Origin: Marinigracilibium pacificum | GTDB lineage: Bacteria > Bacteroidota > Bacteroidia > Cytophagales > Cyclobacteriaceae | DNA: 64,000 bases | Direction: 5' to 3' | Assembly: GCF_012926615.1 (NCBI RefSeq) | Contig: NZ_JABBNU010000001.1 | Location: 124,001 to 188,000, forward strand | Part shown: positions 9,073 through 17,987 of the stretch, one piece after another | Layout: each line of letters starts with the position of its first letter | Position numbering within the stretch: position 1 is the first letter of the stretch | The notes under the pieces: model-generated | Database searches by the model: none | What the model was told of the DNA's origin: nothing | What the model saw: only the letters and a program-made list of their open reading frames with translations | Program-made: the position numbers and the translations under genes

Positions 9073-9390
9073 GTGGCTCGATATAATAAGAAAAATAGTG
9101 AAAGAAAGGCAGATATATCCACTTTAAAGGATAGTATCGAGGCTATGCTTAAAGAATTTAAGCTGGAAACGAAATATAAAGAAACTGAATTGATCAAAGC
9201 CTGGCCGGAATTAATGGGCCCAATGATTGAAAAAAGAACAAACAAGGTTTTTATAAAGGATAAAAAACTATTTGTTCAGCTTACATCAGCACCATTAAAA
9301 AGAGAACTTTCAATGTCAAGGTCAAAAATCATGTCCTTGTTTCACCAAAAATTCGGAGAAATAATAATTGAGGATATTGTTTTCTTATGA
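9073..9390 (+). CDS. DUF721 (DciA-like) protein
   Basis: A 105-residue protein of the DUF721 family, starting with GTG. DciA proteins of this family are the ancestral loaders or operators of the replicative helicase DnaB in many bacteria. Visible features are the block IKAWPELMGPMIEKRT and the KH-like segment LFVQLTSAPLKRELSMSRSKIM. Its place directly after recF fits a replication role. It ends exactly where the convergent ftsY gene ends, with no spare bases. Family is clear; function in this species is inferred. Confidence 0.85.
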   Translation: MARYNKKNSERKADISTLKDSIEAMLKEFKLETKYKETELIKAWPELMGPMIEKRTNKVFIKDKKLFVQLTSAPLKRELSMSRSKIMSLFHQKFGEIIIEDIVFL

Positions 9391-10356
9391 TTAGTCTTTC
9401 TTGAAGAAAGAATCAACAAATTCCATTCTGTTAAACACTTGAAGGTCTTCTACCTTTTCACCAACCCCAATATATTTTACAGGAATTTTAAATTGATCGG
9501 ATATTCCAATAACAACACCACCTTTTGCAGTACCGTCGAGCTTGGTAATGGCAAGTGATGTTACTTCTGTAGCTTTTGTAAATTCTTTTGCTTGAATAAA
9601 TGCATTTTGACCTGTGGAGCCATCAAGAACAAGCAAAACTTCGTGCGGTGCTACCTCAATAAATTTTTGCATTACTCTCTTAATTTTAGAGAGCTCATTC
9701 ATTAAGTTAACTTTTGTGTGTAATCGACCTGCCGTATCAACGATTACTACATCGTAATTTCCTTCAACACCTTTCTTTACGGTGTCAAAAGCTACTGATG
9801 CAGGGTCGGTATTCATTCCATGACTAACTACATCCACACCTACTCTCTGACTCCACATAATAAGTTGATCAACTGCAGCAGCACGAAACGTATCTGCAGC
9901 ACCTAATAACACTTTATTACCAGAAGCTTTAAATCGAGAAGCAAGTTTTCCGATAGTAGTTGTCTTTCCGACACCATTCACACCAACGACCATAATTACA
10001 TAAGGCTTTTTATCCTGAGGAACAGTAAACCCTTGTAGGTCATCGTAATTATTTTCTGCTAGTAATCCGGCAACCTCTTCTTTTAAGATTACATCGAGCT
10101 CTGCAGCATTTAAATATTTATCTCGAGCGACACGTTCTTCGATACGCTCGATTATTTTCACCATAGTATCAACACCAACATCAGAAGTAATTAGAATCTC
10201 TTCAAGTTCATCTAATACTTCATCATCGACTTTTGACTTTCCAGCAACAGCTTTACCTAACTTTTTGAAAAAACTCTCCTTGGTCTTTTCAAGACCTTTG
10301 TCAAGCTTTTCCTTTTCTTCTTTGCTTTTACCGGATTTAAAATTAAATATTCCCAT
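9391..10356 (-). CDS. ftsY: Signal recognition particle receptor FtsY
   Basis: SRP GTPase that receives ribosome-SRP complexes at the inner membrane. A short charged N-terminus (about 35 residues, KEEKEKLDKGLEKTKES) replaces the long acidic A-domain of enterobacteria. The N-domain follows, then the G-domain: GVNGVGKTTTIGKLA (G1), DTFRAAAVDQL (insertion box), DTAGR (G3), TKLDGTAKGG (G4) and the closing GVGEKVEDLQVF. At 321 residues the length is usual for the phylum. It lies downstream of the ribosomal protein operon behind a terminator. Confidence 0.96.
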   Translation of the reverse strand: MGIFNFKSGKSKEEKEKLDKGLEKTKESFFKKLGKAVAGKSKVDDEVLDELEEILITSDVGVDTMVKIIERIEERVARDKYLNAAELDVILKEEVAGLLAENNYDDLQGFTVPQDKKPYVIMVVGVNGVGKTTTIGKLASRFKASGNKVLLGAADTFRAAAVDQLIMWSQRVGVDVVSHGMNTDPASVAFDTVKKGVEGNYDVVIVDTAGRLHTKVNLMNELSKIKRVMQKFIEVAPHEVLLVLDGSTGQNAFIQAKEFTKATEVTSLAITKLDGTAKGGVVIGISDQFKIPVKYIGVGEKVEDLQVFNRMEFVDSFFKKD

Positions 10357-10425
10357 GGTGCTTTTGAATAAATACCGAAAACTCGATAATAATACAAAAT
10401 TTGAATCAAATCACCGCTGCCCGAA

Positions 10426-10455
10426 ATAAAAAAAAGCCCCTTAACCAAGGGACTT
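10426..10455 (-). terminator. Terminator of the rpmB-rpmG-DUF4295 operon
   Basis: A 9-bp stem on the minus strand (10455-10447 with 10442-10434, one G-U pair), loop GGTT, then a T-run of eight. Confidence 0.85.
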
Positions 10456-10480
10456 AGTTTCTTAACCGGACAATATCTGA

Positions 10481-10636
10481 TTACTTGGCCAAAGTTTCTT
10501 TTACCATATCAACCGGAACCATCTCTTCTCTATAAGAGTATGCTCCTGATTTCTCAGACTTCACAGCCTTGATCACTCTGGCGAATTGTTTATTTGCGCC
10601 TTCTTTCTTAAGCGTTGCAACTACTTTCTTAGCCAT
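10481..10636 (-). CDS. DUF4295 small basic protein
   Basis: A 51-residue protein read from the ATG at 10636 to the TAA at 10481: it begins MAKKVVATLKKEG and ends MVKETLAK. It matches the DUF4295 family, found almost only in Bacteroidota and always next to ribosomal proteins L33 and L28. It starts two bases after the rpmG stop codon, so it is the last gene of that operon. It is very basic at the N-terminus, as expected for a ribosome-associated protein; that role is inferred from context. Confidence 0.9.
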   Translation of the reverse strand: MAKKVVATLKKEGANKQFARVIKAVKSEKSGAYSYREEMVPVDMVKETLAK

Positions 10637-10638
10637 TG

Positions 10639-10821
10639 TTATTTAATTTCTTTGTGAACAGTATACTTTTTAAGGATTGGATTATACTTTTTAAGCTCCA
10701 ATCTCTCAGGTGTATTTTTCCTGTTTTTAACAGTAATGTGTCTTGAAGTTCCAGGCATACCAGACTCCTTGTGCTCTGTGCACTCAAGAATTACCTGAAC
10801 TCTGTTTCCTTTCTTAGCCAT
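10639..10821 (-). CDS. rpmG: 50S ribosomal protein L33
   Basis: A 60-residue large-subunit protein. The sequence [18 protein letters not shown] is typical of L33, followed by [16 protein letters not shown] and the C-terminal [14 protein letters not shown]. The zinc-binding cysteine pairs of the Cys-plus form are absent (one Cys only, in LECTE), so this is a zinc-independent type. It sits 27 bases after rpmB and 2 bases before the DUF4295 gene. Confidence 0.96.
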   Translation of the reverse strand: MAKKGNRVQVILECTEHKESGMPGTSRHITVKNRKNTPERLELKKYNPILKKYTVHKEIK

Positions 10822-10848
10822 TTCTTTACTCTTTTATGCTTTCGCTTT

Positions 10849-11088
10849 TCAGATTACTAAGTTTCCTTTTGCTCTGGCATCTTTAAGAACAGCCGACAAA
10901 CCTTTTTTGTTTATCGTTCTCAATACTGATGCTGATACTTTTAACGTTACCCACTTATCCTCCTCAGCGATATAAAAACGCTTTTTCTGAAGGTTTGGGT
11001 AGAACTTACGTTTCGTCTTGTTGTTAGCATGCGAAACGTTGTTACCTACTCTAGGTCTTTTTCCGGTTATTTGACAAACTCTAGCCAT
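10849..11088 (-). CDS. rpmB: 50S ribosomal protein L28
   Basis: A 79-residue large-subunit protein, first gene of the L28-L33-DUF4295 operon. The start [20 protein letters not shown] and the block [14 protein letters not shown] are diagnostic. Only one cysteine is seen near the N-terminus, so no zinc ribbon is predicted. A promoter with a 19-base spacer lies 41 bases upstream. Confidence 0.97.
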   Translation of the reverse strand: MARVCQITGKRPRVGNNVSHANNKTKRKFYPNLQKKRFYIAEEDKWVTLKVSASVLRTINKKGLSAVLKDARAKGNLVI

Positions 11089-11129
11089 CTTTATCTACTT
11101 TCTTAGATATACTTTTCAAAATCGGACTG

Positions 11130-11160
11130 CAAATATCGCAAGATTATTTTTAAAACCAAA
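11130..11160 (-). promoter_or_regulatory. Promoter of the rpmB operon
   Basis: TTTG (11160-11157), 19 bases, GATATTTG (11137-11130) on the minus strand; one mismatch to TAnnTTTG. Confidence 0.6.
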
Positions 11161-11201
11161 ACTTGTTTGCAAAAATATTAAAAATCACCCGATTATATTT
11201 A

Positions 11202-11882
11202 TTAAATTTTAGTTCCTCTTACCATTTCCTTCTTTCCAGGAGGACCGGCAAGTGTTTCCACCTCCATATTTAAGGAAGCTAAATCTCTTTTAAATTGTCC
11301 CTTTGCACAGTAAGTAACCAAATATGATGGAGCACCCATCATTAAGGAAACCTTTTCAAGAACTGGGTATTCCCACATCTCGCTTTGTTTATTAGGAGCA
11401 AAGGCATCAAAATAAACAATATCATAACTTTCAGCACTTTCAAAGTCCTGAAGCTTCATTTTCATTTTCTTAATACTGAACCGTTCCGTAATAGAAACCA
11501 TTTTTCCCCATTCTGCCTGATGAATCTTTTCAAACTGGCTTTTATAACTTGCCAGCATATCAAGACTTCCATAGTTTAATCCATTAACTATTTCATCTGA
11601 TAAAGGAAAAGGCTCCAGGGTAGTATATTTTATATTAACATTTGGAAGCATTGTAAGTTCCTTCAAAGTTAACAATGCATTCAGGCCAGTACCAAAACCA
11701 ATTTCCAGAATACTAATACTTTGTGGAAAGTGCTCAAAATAAAAGTGTTTAAGCCCGTTCTTTATGAATACATGATTAGACTCGTTGTAGGCTCCATGTT
11801 GACTATGATAAGTCTCGTTTAACTCTTCATTATATAGTGAGTGCGACCCATCTTCGGTTTTAATCAATTTAATGTTGCCCAT
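11202..11882 (-). CDS. mnmD: tRNA (5-methylaminomethyl-2-thiouridine) methyltransferase MnmD
   Basis: S-adenosylmethionine-dependent methylation of the wobble uridine in the last step of mnm5s2U34 synthesis. The SAM motif is EIGFGTGLNALL near residue 60, and FDAFAPNKQSEMW is the hallmark of the DUF752/MnmC methyltransferase domain. At 226 residues it is the stand-alone methyltransferase, without the FAD-dependent MnmC oxidase half. It follows ispF after 6 bases and is third in the M16 peptidase-ispF-mnmD operon. Confidence 0.9.
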   Translation of the reverse strand: MGNIKLIKTEDGSHSLYNEELNETYHSQHGAYNESNHVFIKNGLKHFYFEHFPQSISILEIGFGTGLNALLTLKELTMLPNVNIKYTTLEPFPLSDEIVNGLNYGSLDMLASYKSQFEKIHQAEWGKMVSITERFSIKKMKMKLQDFESAESYDIVYFDAFAPNKQSEMWEYPVLEKVSLMMGAPSYLVTYCAKGQFKRDLASLNMEVETLAGPPGKKEMVRGTKI

Positions 11883-11888
11883 TACTTG

Positions 11889-12365
11889 CTACTTTTGAAT
11901 TAAAACAACAGCATGTGCACTGACTCCCTGCTCTTCTCCAACAAACCCTAACTTTTCAGTAGTAGTTGCTTTTATAGAGATATCTTCCTCCCCAATATTC
12001 ATAACCTTTGCCAAAACCTTTTTCATTTCTGGTATATGAGGATTAACCTTTGGTTTTTGAAGACAGATTGTTGCATCAATATTCCCAATTGAATACCCTT
12101 TTTCGGAAATCAATGTCATAACATCCTTTAATAGAATCTTGGAATCAATTCCTTTAAACTTTGGGTCTGTGTCAGCAAAATGATAACCTATGTCACGAAG
12201 ATTTGCCGCACCTAATAATGCATCACAAATAACGTGTATTAATACATCAGCGTCAGAATGACCAACTGCTCCTTTGGTATGTGGTATTTTTATCCCTCCA
12301 AGAATAAAATCATACCCTTCTTCTAAACGATGGACATCGTATCCGTATCCTACTCTTATTTTCAT
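11889..12365 (-). CDS. ispF: 2-C-methyl-D-erythritol 2,4-cyclodiphosphate synthase
   Basis: Cyclisation step of the non-mevalonate (MEP) isoprenoid pathway, which supplies precursors for the carotenoids made by the crt genes in this window. Metal ligands are in GYDVHR (Asp10, His12) and HSDADVLIH; the C-terminal ATTTEKLGFVGEEQG is the family signature. The 158-residue length is standard. Its start codon overlaps the upstream M16 peptidase gene by four bases (ATGA), so translation is coupled. Confidence 0.97.
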   Translation of the reverse strand: MKIRVGYGYDVHRLEEGYDFILGGIKIPHTKGAVGHSDADVLIHVICDALLGAANLRDIGYHFADTDPKFKGIDSKILLKDVMTLISEKGYSIGNIDATICLQKPKVNPHIPEMKKVLAKVMNIGEEDISIKATTTEKLGFVGEEQGVSAHAVVLIQK

Positions 12366-13603
12366 TTATCCTTCTTTTTATATAATAAGGTTGAAGAATT
12401 TGAATCTTTTAAAACCGCTCTTGACATTTCATTAAAGCTATCAGTAGTAACTTTCTGGATCATTTCTGACTCCTCATTGATCAAGTTCGGATTACCTAAA
12501 TTGGCCCCCATAGCAATTGACATTGCACGGTTTAGCAACTCAACTTCACCAAAAACTAATGAAGCCTCAGCTTTATTCTTTACTTTTTCCAGTTCACTTT
12601 CACCAACACCATTTTCAGCTAGGTCACTAACAACTTCGTCAATTGCTTTTTCAGCTTCATCCAAAGAAACACCTTCTGATGTTTTCCCTGCAACTACAAG
12701 GAGACCTGGGTCAATTGACCCAGTAACATAAGCATTTAAATCGAAGAAGAATTTCTTTTCTTTAACCAGACTTTCATACAATCTTGATGACTTCCCTCTC
12801 CCCAACACATCGCTAATTAAATCTGCATCATGATACCTTTTGTCTAATCTACCCGGGATATGATATACCTTATAAATAGCATCAGAAGGAACATCCGACT
12901 CGATAATATCTATCCTTCTTTCCTTTTGTTTATCCTCAACAGGCAAGTTTCTTTCATATTGGTCTCCTGCAGGAATGGGACCAAACCATTTTTCTGCCAA
13001 CTGTTTAACGGTTTCTGTTTTAACAGGTCCGGCAACAACTAAAACAGCATTGTTTGGACGATAAAATTTATAAAAGAATGATTTAACATCATCCATGGTA
13101 GCATCCTCAATATGTGAAATATCTTTTCCAATAGTTGCCCATCGGTAAGGATGCGATTTATATGCAAGTGGCCTCAATTTTAACCAGGCCTCACCATAAG
13201 GCTGGTTTAAATATCTTTGCTTAAACTCTTCGATTACTACCTTTTTCTGAACATCAAGCACTTGCTGATCAAAAGATAGTGCCAACATCCGGTCTGATTC
13301 TAGCCAAAAAGCTGTTTCAAGATTAATAGCCGGAAGAGTAATATAATAATTCGTAATATCCGGTGAGGTAAAGGCATTGTTTTCTCCTCCAACCTTTTGA
13401 AGGGGCTCATCAAATGATGGAATATTTTTAGAGCCTCCAAACATTAAATGCTCAAACAAATGAGCAAATCCGGTTTTATTTTCATCTTCATCCCTGGACC
13501 CAACATTATACAACAAATTAAATGCAGCTAAAGGAGTTGTATGATCCTCATGAACAAACACTTTAAGTCCATTATCAAGTGTAAATGATGAAAAGTTTAC
13601 CAT
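12362..13603 (-). CDS. M16 family zinc metallopeptidase
   Basis: A processing-peptidase-like zinc protease of 413 residues. The inverted zinc motif HLFEH is at residues 48-52, and the distal glutamate lies in VVIEEFKQR about 75 residues on. It has one active M16 domain followed by one inactive-like domain, and no clear signal peptide, so it is probably cytoplasmic or loosely envelope-associated. It is first in a tight operon with ispF and mnmD; no functional link to them is obvious. Substrate unknown. Confidence 0.9.
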   Translation of the reverse strand: MVNFSSFTLDNGLKVFVHEDHTTPLAAFNLLYNVGSRDEDENKTGFAHLFEHLMFGGSKNIPSFDEPLQKVGGENNAFTSPDITNYYITLPAINLETAFWLESDRMLALSFDQQVLDVQKKVVIEEFKQRYLNQPYGEAWLKLRPLAYKSHPYRWATIGKDISHIEDATMDDVKSFFYKFYRPNNAVLVVAGPVKTETVKQLAEKWFGPIPAGDQYERNLPVEDKQKERRIDIIESDVPSDAIYKVYHIPGRLDKRYHDADLISDVLGRGKSSRLYESLVKEKKFFFDLNAYVTGSIDPGLLVVAGKTSEGVSLDEAEKAIDEVVSDLAENGVGESELEKVKNKAEASLVFGEVELLNRAMSIAMGANLGNPNLINEESEMIQKVTTDSFNEMSRAVLKDSNSSTLLYKKKDK

Positions 13604-13711
13604 ATCTCAATGTTTACTCAGCAAAACTAATAAAATAAAAATATGACTTGGCAGTTATTCAGGATTATATCAAATATATGCATCCTTGCTTTTTTTATTG
13701 TATCGATTGTA

Positions 13712-13719
13712 TAGATTTG
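13712..13719 (+). promoter_or_regulatory. Probable promoter -7 box of the fused E1 gene
   Basis: TAGATTTG, an exact TAnnTTTG match, 19 bases before the ATG. A TTG at 13686-13688 is 23 bases upstream, a long spacer. Confidence 0.5.
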
Positions 13720-13738
13720 TTTCCGAAATAACAAACCC

Positions 13739-15712
13739 ATGAAATACCAGAAGAAAAACCTGACAAACGATCAACTTGTTTCAATTTATAACAAGCTTGT
13801 CAAACCTAGAATTATAGAAGAAAAAATGCTTGTCTTATTGAGGCAAGGAAAAATATCAAAATGGTTTTCAGGAATTGGCCAGGAAGCAATAGCTGTAGGA
13901 AGCACTATGGCACTTAATGAAAACGAATACATTCTCCCTATGCACCGTAACCTTGGTGTTTTTACTACTCGAGAAGTACCTTTTGACCGACTATTTAGTC
14001 AGTTTCAAGGAACTATGAGCGGATATACTAAGGGAAGGGATAGGTCATTTCATTTTGGAACAAATGAGCATCATATTGTTGGAATGATTTCTCATTTAGG
14101 ACCACAATTATCAATTGCTGATGGTATAGCGCTATCTTCTAATCTTTCTAAAAGCAAAAATGCTACTTTGGTTTTTAGTGGAGACGGTGGTGCAAGTGAG
14201 GGAGACTTTCATGAGGCTTTAAATGTAGCAGCAGTTTGGGATCTCCCTGTAATTTTTGTGATTGAAAACAATGGTTATGGCCTATCAACTCCAAATAATG
14301 AACAATTCAAGTTCAAAAGTTTTACTGATAAAGGAATAGGTTATGGAATTGAGGCCATTCAAATAGATGGCAACAACATACTTGAAGTATATCATACTAT
14401 AAAAAAGGTTGCTACAGATATTCGCAAAAATCCAAGGCCGGTTTTAATAGAGGCAATGACTTTTAGAATGAGAGGGCATGAAGAAGCAAGTGGAACCAAA
14501 TATGTGCCTCAGGAATTAATGGATGAATGGGCTGTGAAAGACCCTGTTAATAATTTTGAGCGATTCCTAATTGAAAAAAACATTCTTTCTGAAAAGGAAA
14601 TAGCCAATATCAGAGCCGAAATCAAGAAATCTATCGAGGCAGACCTTAAAAAAGCATATAACGATATTGCCCCTGAAATTGACGAAAACATTGAATTAAA
14701 TGATGTTTATGCTCCATATGAATTTCAATTATCAGAACCTGATGGGCAAGATATTGAAATGAGGTTTGTTGATGCAATCAGCGATGGCTTAAAGCAAAGT
14801 ATGATTAAGCATGATAACCTTGTCCTTATGGGTCAGGATATAGCTGAATATGGTGGAGTATTTAAGATTACTGAAGGTTTTGTAGACCAATTTGGCAAAG
14901 ACCGAGTTAGAAACACTCCCCTTTGCGAATCAGCAATTATCGGAGCTGCTTTAGGTCTTTCAATCAAGGGCTATAAATCCATGGTAGAAATGCAGTTTGC
15001 AGACTTTGTTTCTTGCGGGTTTAATCAAATTGTTAATAACCTAGCCAAAATTCATTATAGATGGGAACAAAATGCAGATGTTGTTGTCAGAATGCCTACT
15101 GGTGCAGGAGTTGGAGCAGGCCCATTTCATTCACAGTCGAATGAAGCATGGTTTACACATACCCCAGGGCTTAAAATAGTTTATCCGTCAAACCCAATTG
15201 ACGCTAAAGGATTATTGATATCTGCTATCGAAGACCCTAACCCATATTTATTTTTCGAACACAAATTTTTATATCGATCATTAAAGGGTAATGTCCCAGA
15301 GGGTTATTACAATACTCCGGTAGGAAAAGCTGCAATTGCGAAGGCTGGTACTGATGTGAGTATTATCACGTATGGTCTTGGTGTCCATTGGGCAATTGAT
15401 ACAGTTGAAAAATTAAATATTAATGCAGAAATAATTGACCTACGTACGCTGCTTCCATGGGATAAAGAAGCTGTCAATAACTCGGTTATGAAAACAGGCA
15501 AAGCACTTGTATTACATGAAGATACACTTACTGGTGGATTTGGTGGAGAAATAGCTGCATGGATTGCTGAAAACTGTTTCGAACATCTTGATGGGCCCGT
15601 TATGAGGGTTGCTAGCCTTGATACACCAGTTCCATTTAATAAAAACCTGGAGAATAACTTCCTGGCTTTAAGTCGCCTGGAAGAAAAACTTAAACAATTG
15701 ATGGAATATTAA
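13739..15712 (+). CDS. Fused E1 alpha-beta 2-oxoacid dehydrogenase (probably branched-chain)
   Basis: Thiamine-diphosphate decarboxylase of a 2-oxoacid dehydrogenase complex, most likely for 2-oxoisovalerate. Residues 1-330 form the alpha part, with FSGDGGASEGDFHEALN to ENNGYGLST as the cofactor site. Residues 345-657 form the beta part (transketolase pyrimidine-binding and C-terminal domains; NTPLCESAIIGAALG, RMPTGAGVGAGPFHSQ). Separate chains are the norm in most bacteria, while the fusion is usual in Bacteroidota. The window also holds pdhA, which serves the pyruvate complex. E2 and E3 are not here. Substrate is inferred. Confidence 0.88.
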   Translation: MKYQKKNLTNDQLVSIYNKLVKPRIIEEKMLVLLRQGKISKWFSGIGQEAIAVGSTMALNENEYILPMHRNLGVFTTREVPFDRLFSQFQGTMSGYTKGRDRSFHFGTNEHHIVGMISHLGPQLSIADGIALSSNLSKSKNATLVFSGDGGASEGDFHEALNVAAVWDLPVIFVIENNGYGLSTPNNEQFKFKSFTDKGIGYGIEAIQIDGNNILEVYHTIKKVATDIRKNPRPVLIEAMTFRMRGHEEASGTKYVPQELMDEWAVKDPVNNFERFLIEKNILSEKEIANIRAEIKKSIEADLKKAYNDIAPEIDENIELNDVYAPYEFQLSEPDGQDIEMRFVDAISDGLKQSMIKHDNLVLMGQDIAEYGGVFKITEGFVDQFGKDRVRNTPLCESAIIGAALGLSIKGYKSMVEMQFADFVSCGFNQIVNNLAKIHYRWEQNADVVVRMPTGAGVGAGPFHSQSNEAWFTHTPGLKIVYPSNPIDAKGLLISAIEDPNPYLFFEHKFLYRSLKGNVPEGYYNTPVGKAAIAKAGTDVSIITYGLGVHWAIDTVEKLNINAEIIDLRTLLPWDKEAVNNSVMKTGKALVLHEDTLTGGFGGEIAAWIAENCFEHLDGPVMRVASLDTPVPFNKNLENNFLALSRLEEKLKQLMEY

Positions 15713-15750
15713 TATGCAAAACTCATCTATTTTAACGTTTACCTTACAGA

Positions 15751-15769
15751 AAGGCTCTTGAGTCTTTTT
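15751..15769 (+). terminator. Probable terminator of the fused E1 gene
   Basis: AAGGCT (15751-15756), loop CTTG, AGTCTT (15761-15766) with one G-U pair, then a T-rich run. Confidence 0.5.
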
Positions 15770-15904
15770 GTTTTGTGAAAAAATCATGACATTTGTGACT
15801 TTTAGAGGTTTCCAAATTAATTGGAAAATTGAATTTTGTCGTTAACCGGCTTTTTTTGGAATAAGAATATACTTTTGACTGCAGCAAGAACTTCAAAAAT
15901 TAAA

Positions 15905-17701
15905 ATGACCACAAGCGCGGGTTGGATATCCAGATTATCAATTCTGGTTTTCTTCCTGATGTTTTGTAATGCCCAGGAAATTCTTGGCCAGGATGTAATG
16001 CCCAATAAAAAGCTTGAGCGCAAATCAGCTCCACAACACCAAACAAAAGGCAGCCCTAAAATCAGAAAAAAACCAAAAGGCCCAAAAACTGTCAAAAAAC
16101 AAAACAGGAAGAATAAAACTACGGACAGACCTTCCCAAACCGGGTTTTTATATAAAATAAAACCACGAACTACAAATAGAGTGAGCAACAGGGTTCTTGA
16201 TATAAAGATCAATCCAAGAACTACAAAAAGGAGAAGTAATATTGTTCATGATAGTAATGTTAGAGCTAAAACAACACCAAAGCGTAACGTTAATGTCCCT
16301 GATGTAAACATTTCTCCACAAGGAACCGGAAGAAATAAAAGGGCACGTGATATTAACATTACCCCTCGTACAACAAAAAGGTCAAGGATAGCTAGAGACA
16401 TAAATGTTTCACCGAGATCTGTTAGAAGAAACAACCGGGCCTCAGATATTCAGGTTAGTCCGCGTACTACAAAACGATCACGAATAGCTAAAGATTTTAA
16501 TGTAATACCTAGAAGTATCCGACCTAACAATAATCGTCAGCAAGATATTTCTGTAAACCCGAGAACGACCAGAAGATCAAAAGTTGCAAGGGATGTTTCA
16601 GTTTCTCCTAGAACAACTCGTAGATCTCAGACATCAAGAGACGTAAGTGTTTCGCCTAGAACTACCCAAAGAAGCCGTTCTGCAAGAGATATTTCTGTTA
16701 CACCAAGAAGTATTAGCGGAAGAGGAAATAATGTTAGAGATATTTCGGTAACTCCAAGATCATATAATCGAGGTCGTACAGTAAGAGATATTTCTGTTAC
16801 ACCACGCTCTGTTTCAGGTAATCGTAATCTAGTTCGCGACAACCGTGTCAAACCAAGAAGTGTTGGAAGAAGTAACCTTGTTAGAGATGTAGCTGCCAAC
16901 CCAAGAACCTCAAGAAGAAGTTCATTAGTTAGGGACAGAGAAATTACTCCTAGGTCTATTAGTCGAGGAGAGGTTGCCGGTCAACGTAATGAAAAAGCAA
17001 TTCAGCAAAATCGTCCGGTTAATTTGTATACAAACTACTCTGGATTCCAAAAGCGCACTAAAGGACGTAAAAAGGCTGGTCCTGAGTCACAATATCAAGG
17101 CAACCTTAACCTTCGTAAGGTTGGTCTATTTGATGAAAGTTACCTATTATATGATGGAAACATTAAGCAAAAAAGACTTGTAGATAACCGTCAGGGCATA
17201 AAGTATAAAGGAAAGGTAATAAAAACTCGTGGCCCTTCAAGTAATGATGCCAACTTCAATTATACTGGTAACCTGAAATACAATACGCTAAAGAAAAGAA
17301 ACGCTGCTAGAAAAGATGCCGTTAAAAAAGCAAATGCATATCAAGGTCGTCAAAAGGGATTAACCCCTAAAGGAAAAGAGCGTCATTATAGAAACGTTAC
17401 AGCTAAAATTGAGAGAGAAGAAGGCAGAACCAAGGTTTTAAAACCAGTGAAAGGAGCTCATCCAACTGCCAAATTTAAAGGTGATAATGAGCAATATAAA
17501 GGAGCAGATAATCCGGCAGGCAATAGAGTCAAAAAATTCTGGTATTCTTTGTTTGATAAGAAACTTCAACCTGCTCATATCCGTAAAAAGTCGAAGAAGC
17601 AGAAATACGATAAGGGAGAAAAAGTACTTTGGGAATATGACCTGGATAGAAATAAAAGAAGAAAACGACCTGAAACAGGCGATAAATCAGTCGATAACTA
17701 A
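15905..17701 (+). CDS. Exported, highly basic tandem-repeat protein of unknown function
   Basis: Not recognised. From the ATG at 15905 the protein has 598 residues; the frame is open from a TTG at 15836, but the later start gives a clean signal peptide (SRLSILVFFLMFCNAQEILG). Residues about 87-350 (bases about 16160-16970) hold some 16 tandem units of 16-17 residues with the pattern ARDISVTPRTTRRS. A second part has about seven short [YF]xG-lysine units (YQGNLNL, YDGNIKQ, YKGKVIK, YTGNLKY). The last 70 residues, with WYSLFDKKLQPAHIRKK, look like a folded end domain. Arg and Lys dominate throughout, so binding to polyanions such as surface polysaccharide or extracellular DNA is a reasonable but untested guess. 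Confidence 0.8.
   Translation: MTTSAGWISRLSILVFFLMFCNAQEILGQDVMPNKKLERKSAPQHQTKGSPKIRKKPKGPKTVKKQNRKNKTTDRPSQTGFLYKIKPRTTNRVSNRVLDIKINPRTTKRRSNIVHDSNVRAKTTPKRNVNVPDVNISPQGTGRNKRARDINITPRTTKRSRIARDINVSPRSVRRNNRASDIQVSPRTTKRSRIAKDFNVIPRSIRPNNNRQQDISVNPRTTRRSKVARDVSVSPRTTRRSQTSRDVSVSPRTTQRSRSARDISVTPRSISGRGNNVRDISVTPRSYNRGRTVRDISVTPRSVSGNRNLVRDNRVKPRSVGRSNLVRDVAANPRTSRRSSLVRDREITPRSISRGEVAGQRNEKAIQQNRPVNLYTNYSGFQKRTKGRKKAGPESQYQGNLNLRKVGLFDESYLLYDGNIKQKRLVDNRQGIKYKGKVIKTRGPSSNDANFNYTGNLKYNTLKKRNAARKDAVKKANAYQGRQKGLTPKGKERHYRNVTAKIEREEGRTKVLKPVKGAHPTAKFKGDNEQYKGADNPAGNRVKKFWYSLFDKKLQPAHIRKKSKKQKYDKGEKVLWEYDLDRNKRRKRPETGDKSVDN
16160..16970 (+). repeat. About 16 in-frame tandem repeats of 48-51 bases
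   Basis: Each unit encodes a version of RDISVxPRx[TS]xRSR. Units are diverged at DNA level (for example at 16684, 16735 and 16783 the start AGAGATATTTC is kept), so the repeat is old and held by selection on the protein rather than newly amplified. Confidence 0.85.
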
Positions 17702-17987
17702 ACCTGTATTAATATTTAAACACAGTACACGTTGTTCAATTTCTTCAATGATGCTTTCAAAGCTTGAAAGAAATTGGAATGACGATTCGACTCAAAAGAT
17801 ATCGCCTTTTTTCCTCGATCTTATTAAGTACCGAAATATCAGTAACCTGATTGAAGAAGAATTTGGTATTATGCATGAGTCTCCTCAAGCACTAATTATT
17901 TATAATAAAGAGTGCGTTTTTAATACGTCTCACGGAGGAATCAATCATGACACTTTAGTCAATAAGGCATCTCAGGTAGCCAATTAA
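17637..17987 (+). CDS. ytxJ: Bacilliredoxin-like protein (YtxJ/BrxC family)
   Basis: Monothiol redox protein thought to remove bacillithiol from S-bacillithiolated proteins. The 116-residue protein from the ATG at 17637 has a thioredoxin-like fold with HSTRCSISSMM at about residues 29-39, where the cysteine is the family's active residue, and ESPQALIIY as the cis-proline region. The start lies 65 bases inside the upstream repeat-protein gene in another frame, an unusually long overlap; the longer frame from 17481 has no family match. The bshC gene 10 kb away supports bacillithiol use in this organism. Confidence 0.85.
   Translation: MTWIEIKEENDLKQAINQSITKPVLIFKHSTRCSISSMMLSKLERNWNDDSTQKISPFFLDLIKYRNISNLIEEEFGIMHESPQALIIYNKECVFNTSHGGINHDTLVNKASQVAN

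Noticed and set aside
15817-16899. Minus-strand frames inside the repeat-protein gene
   Set aside because: They arise from the repeats read backwards; the plus frame has a signal peptide and regular units, the minus frames have neither.
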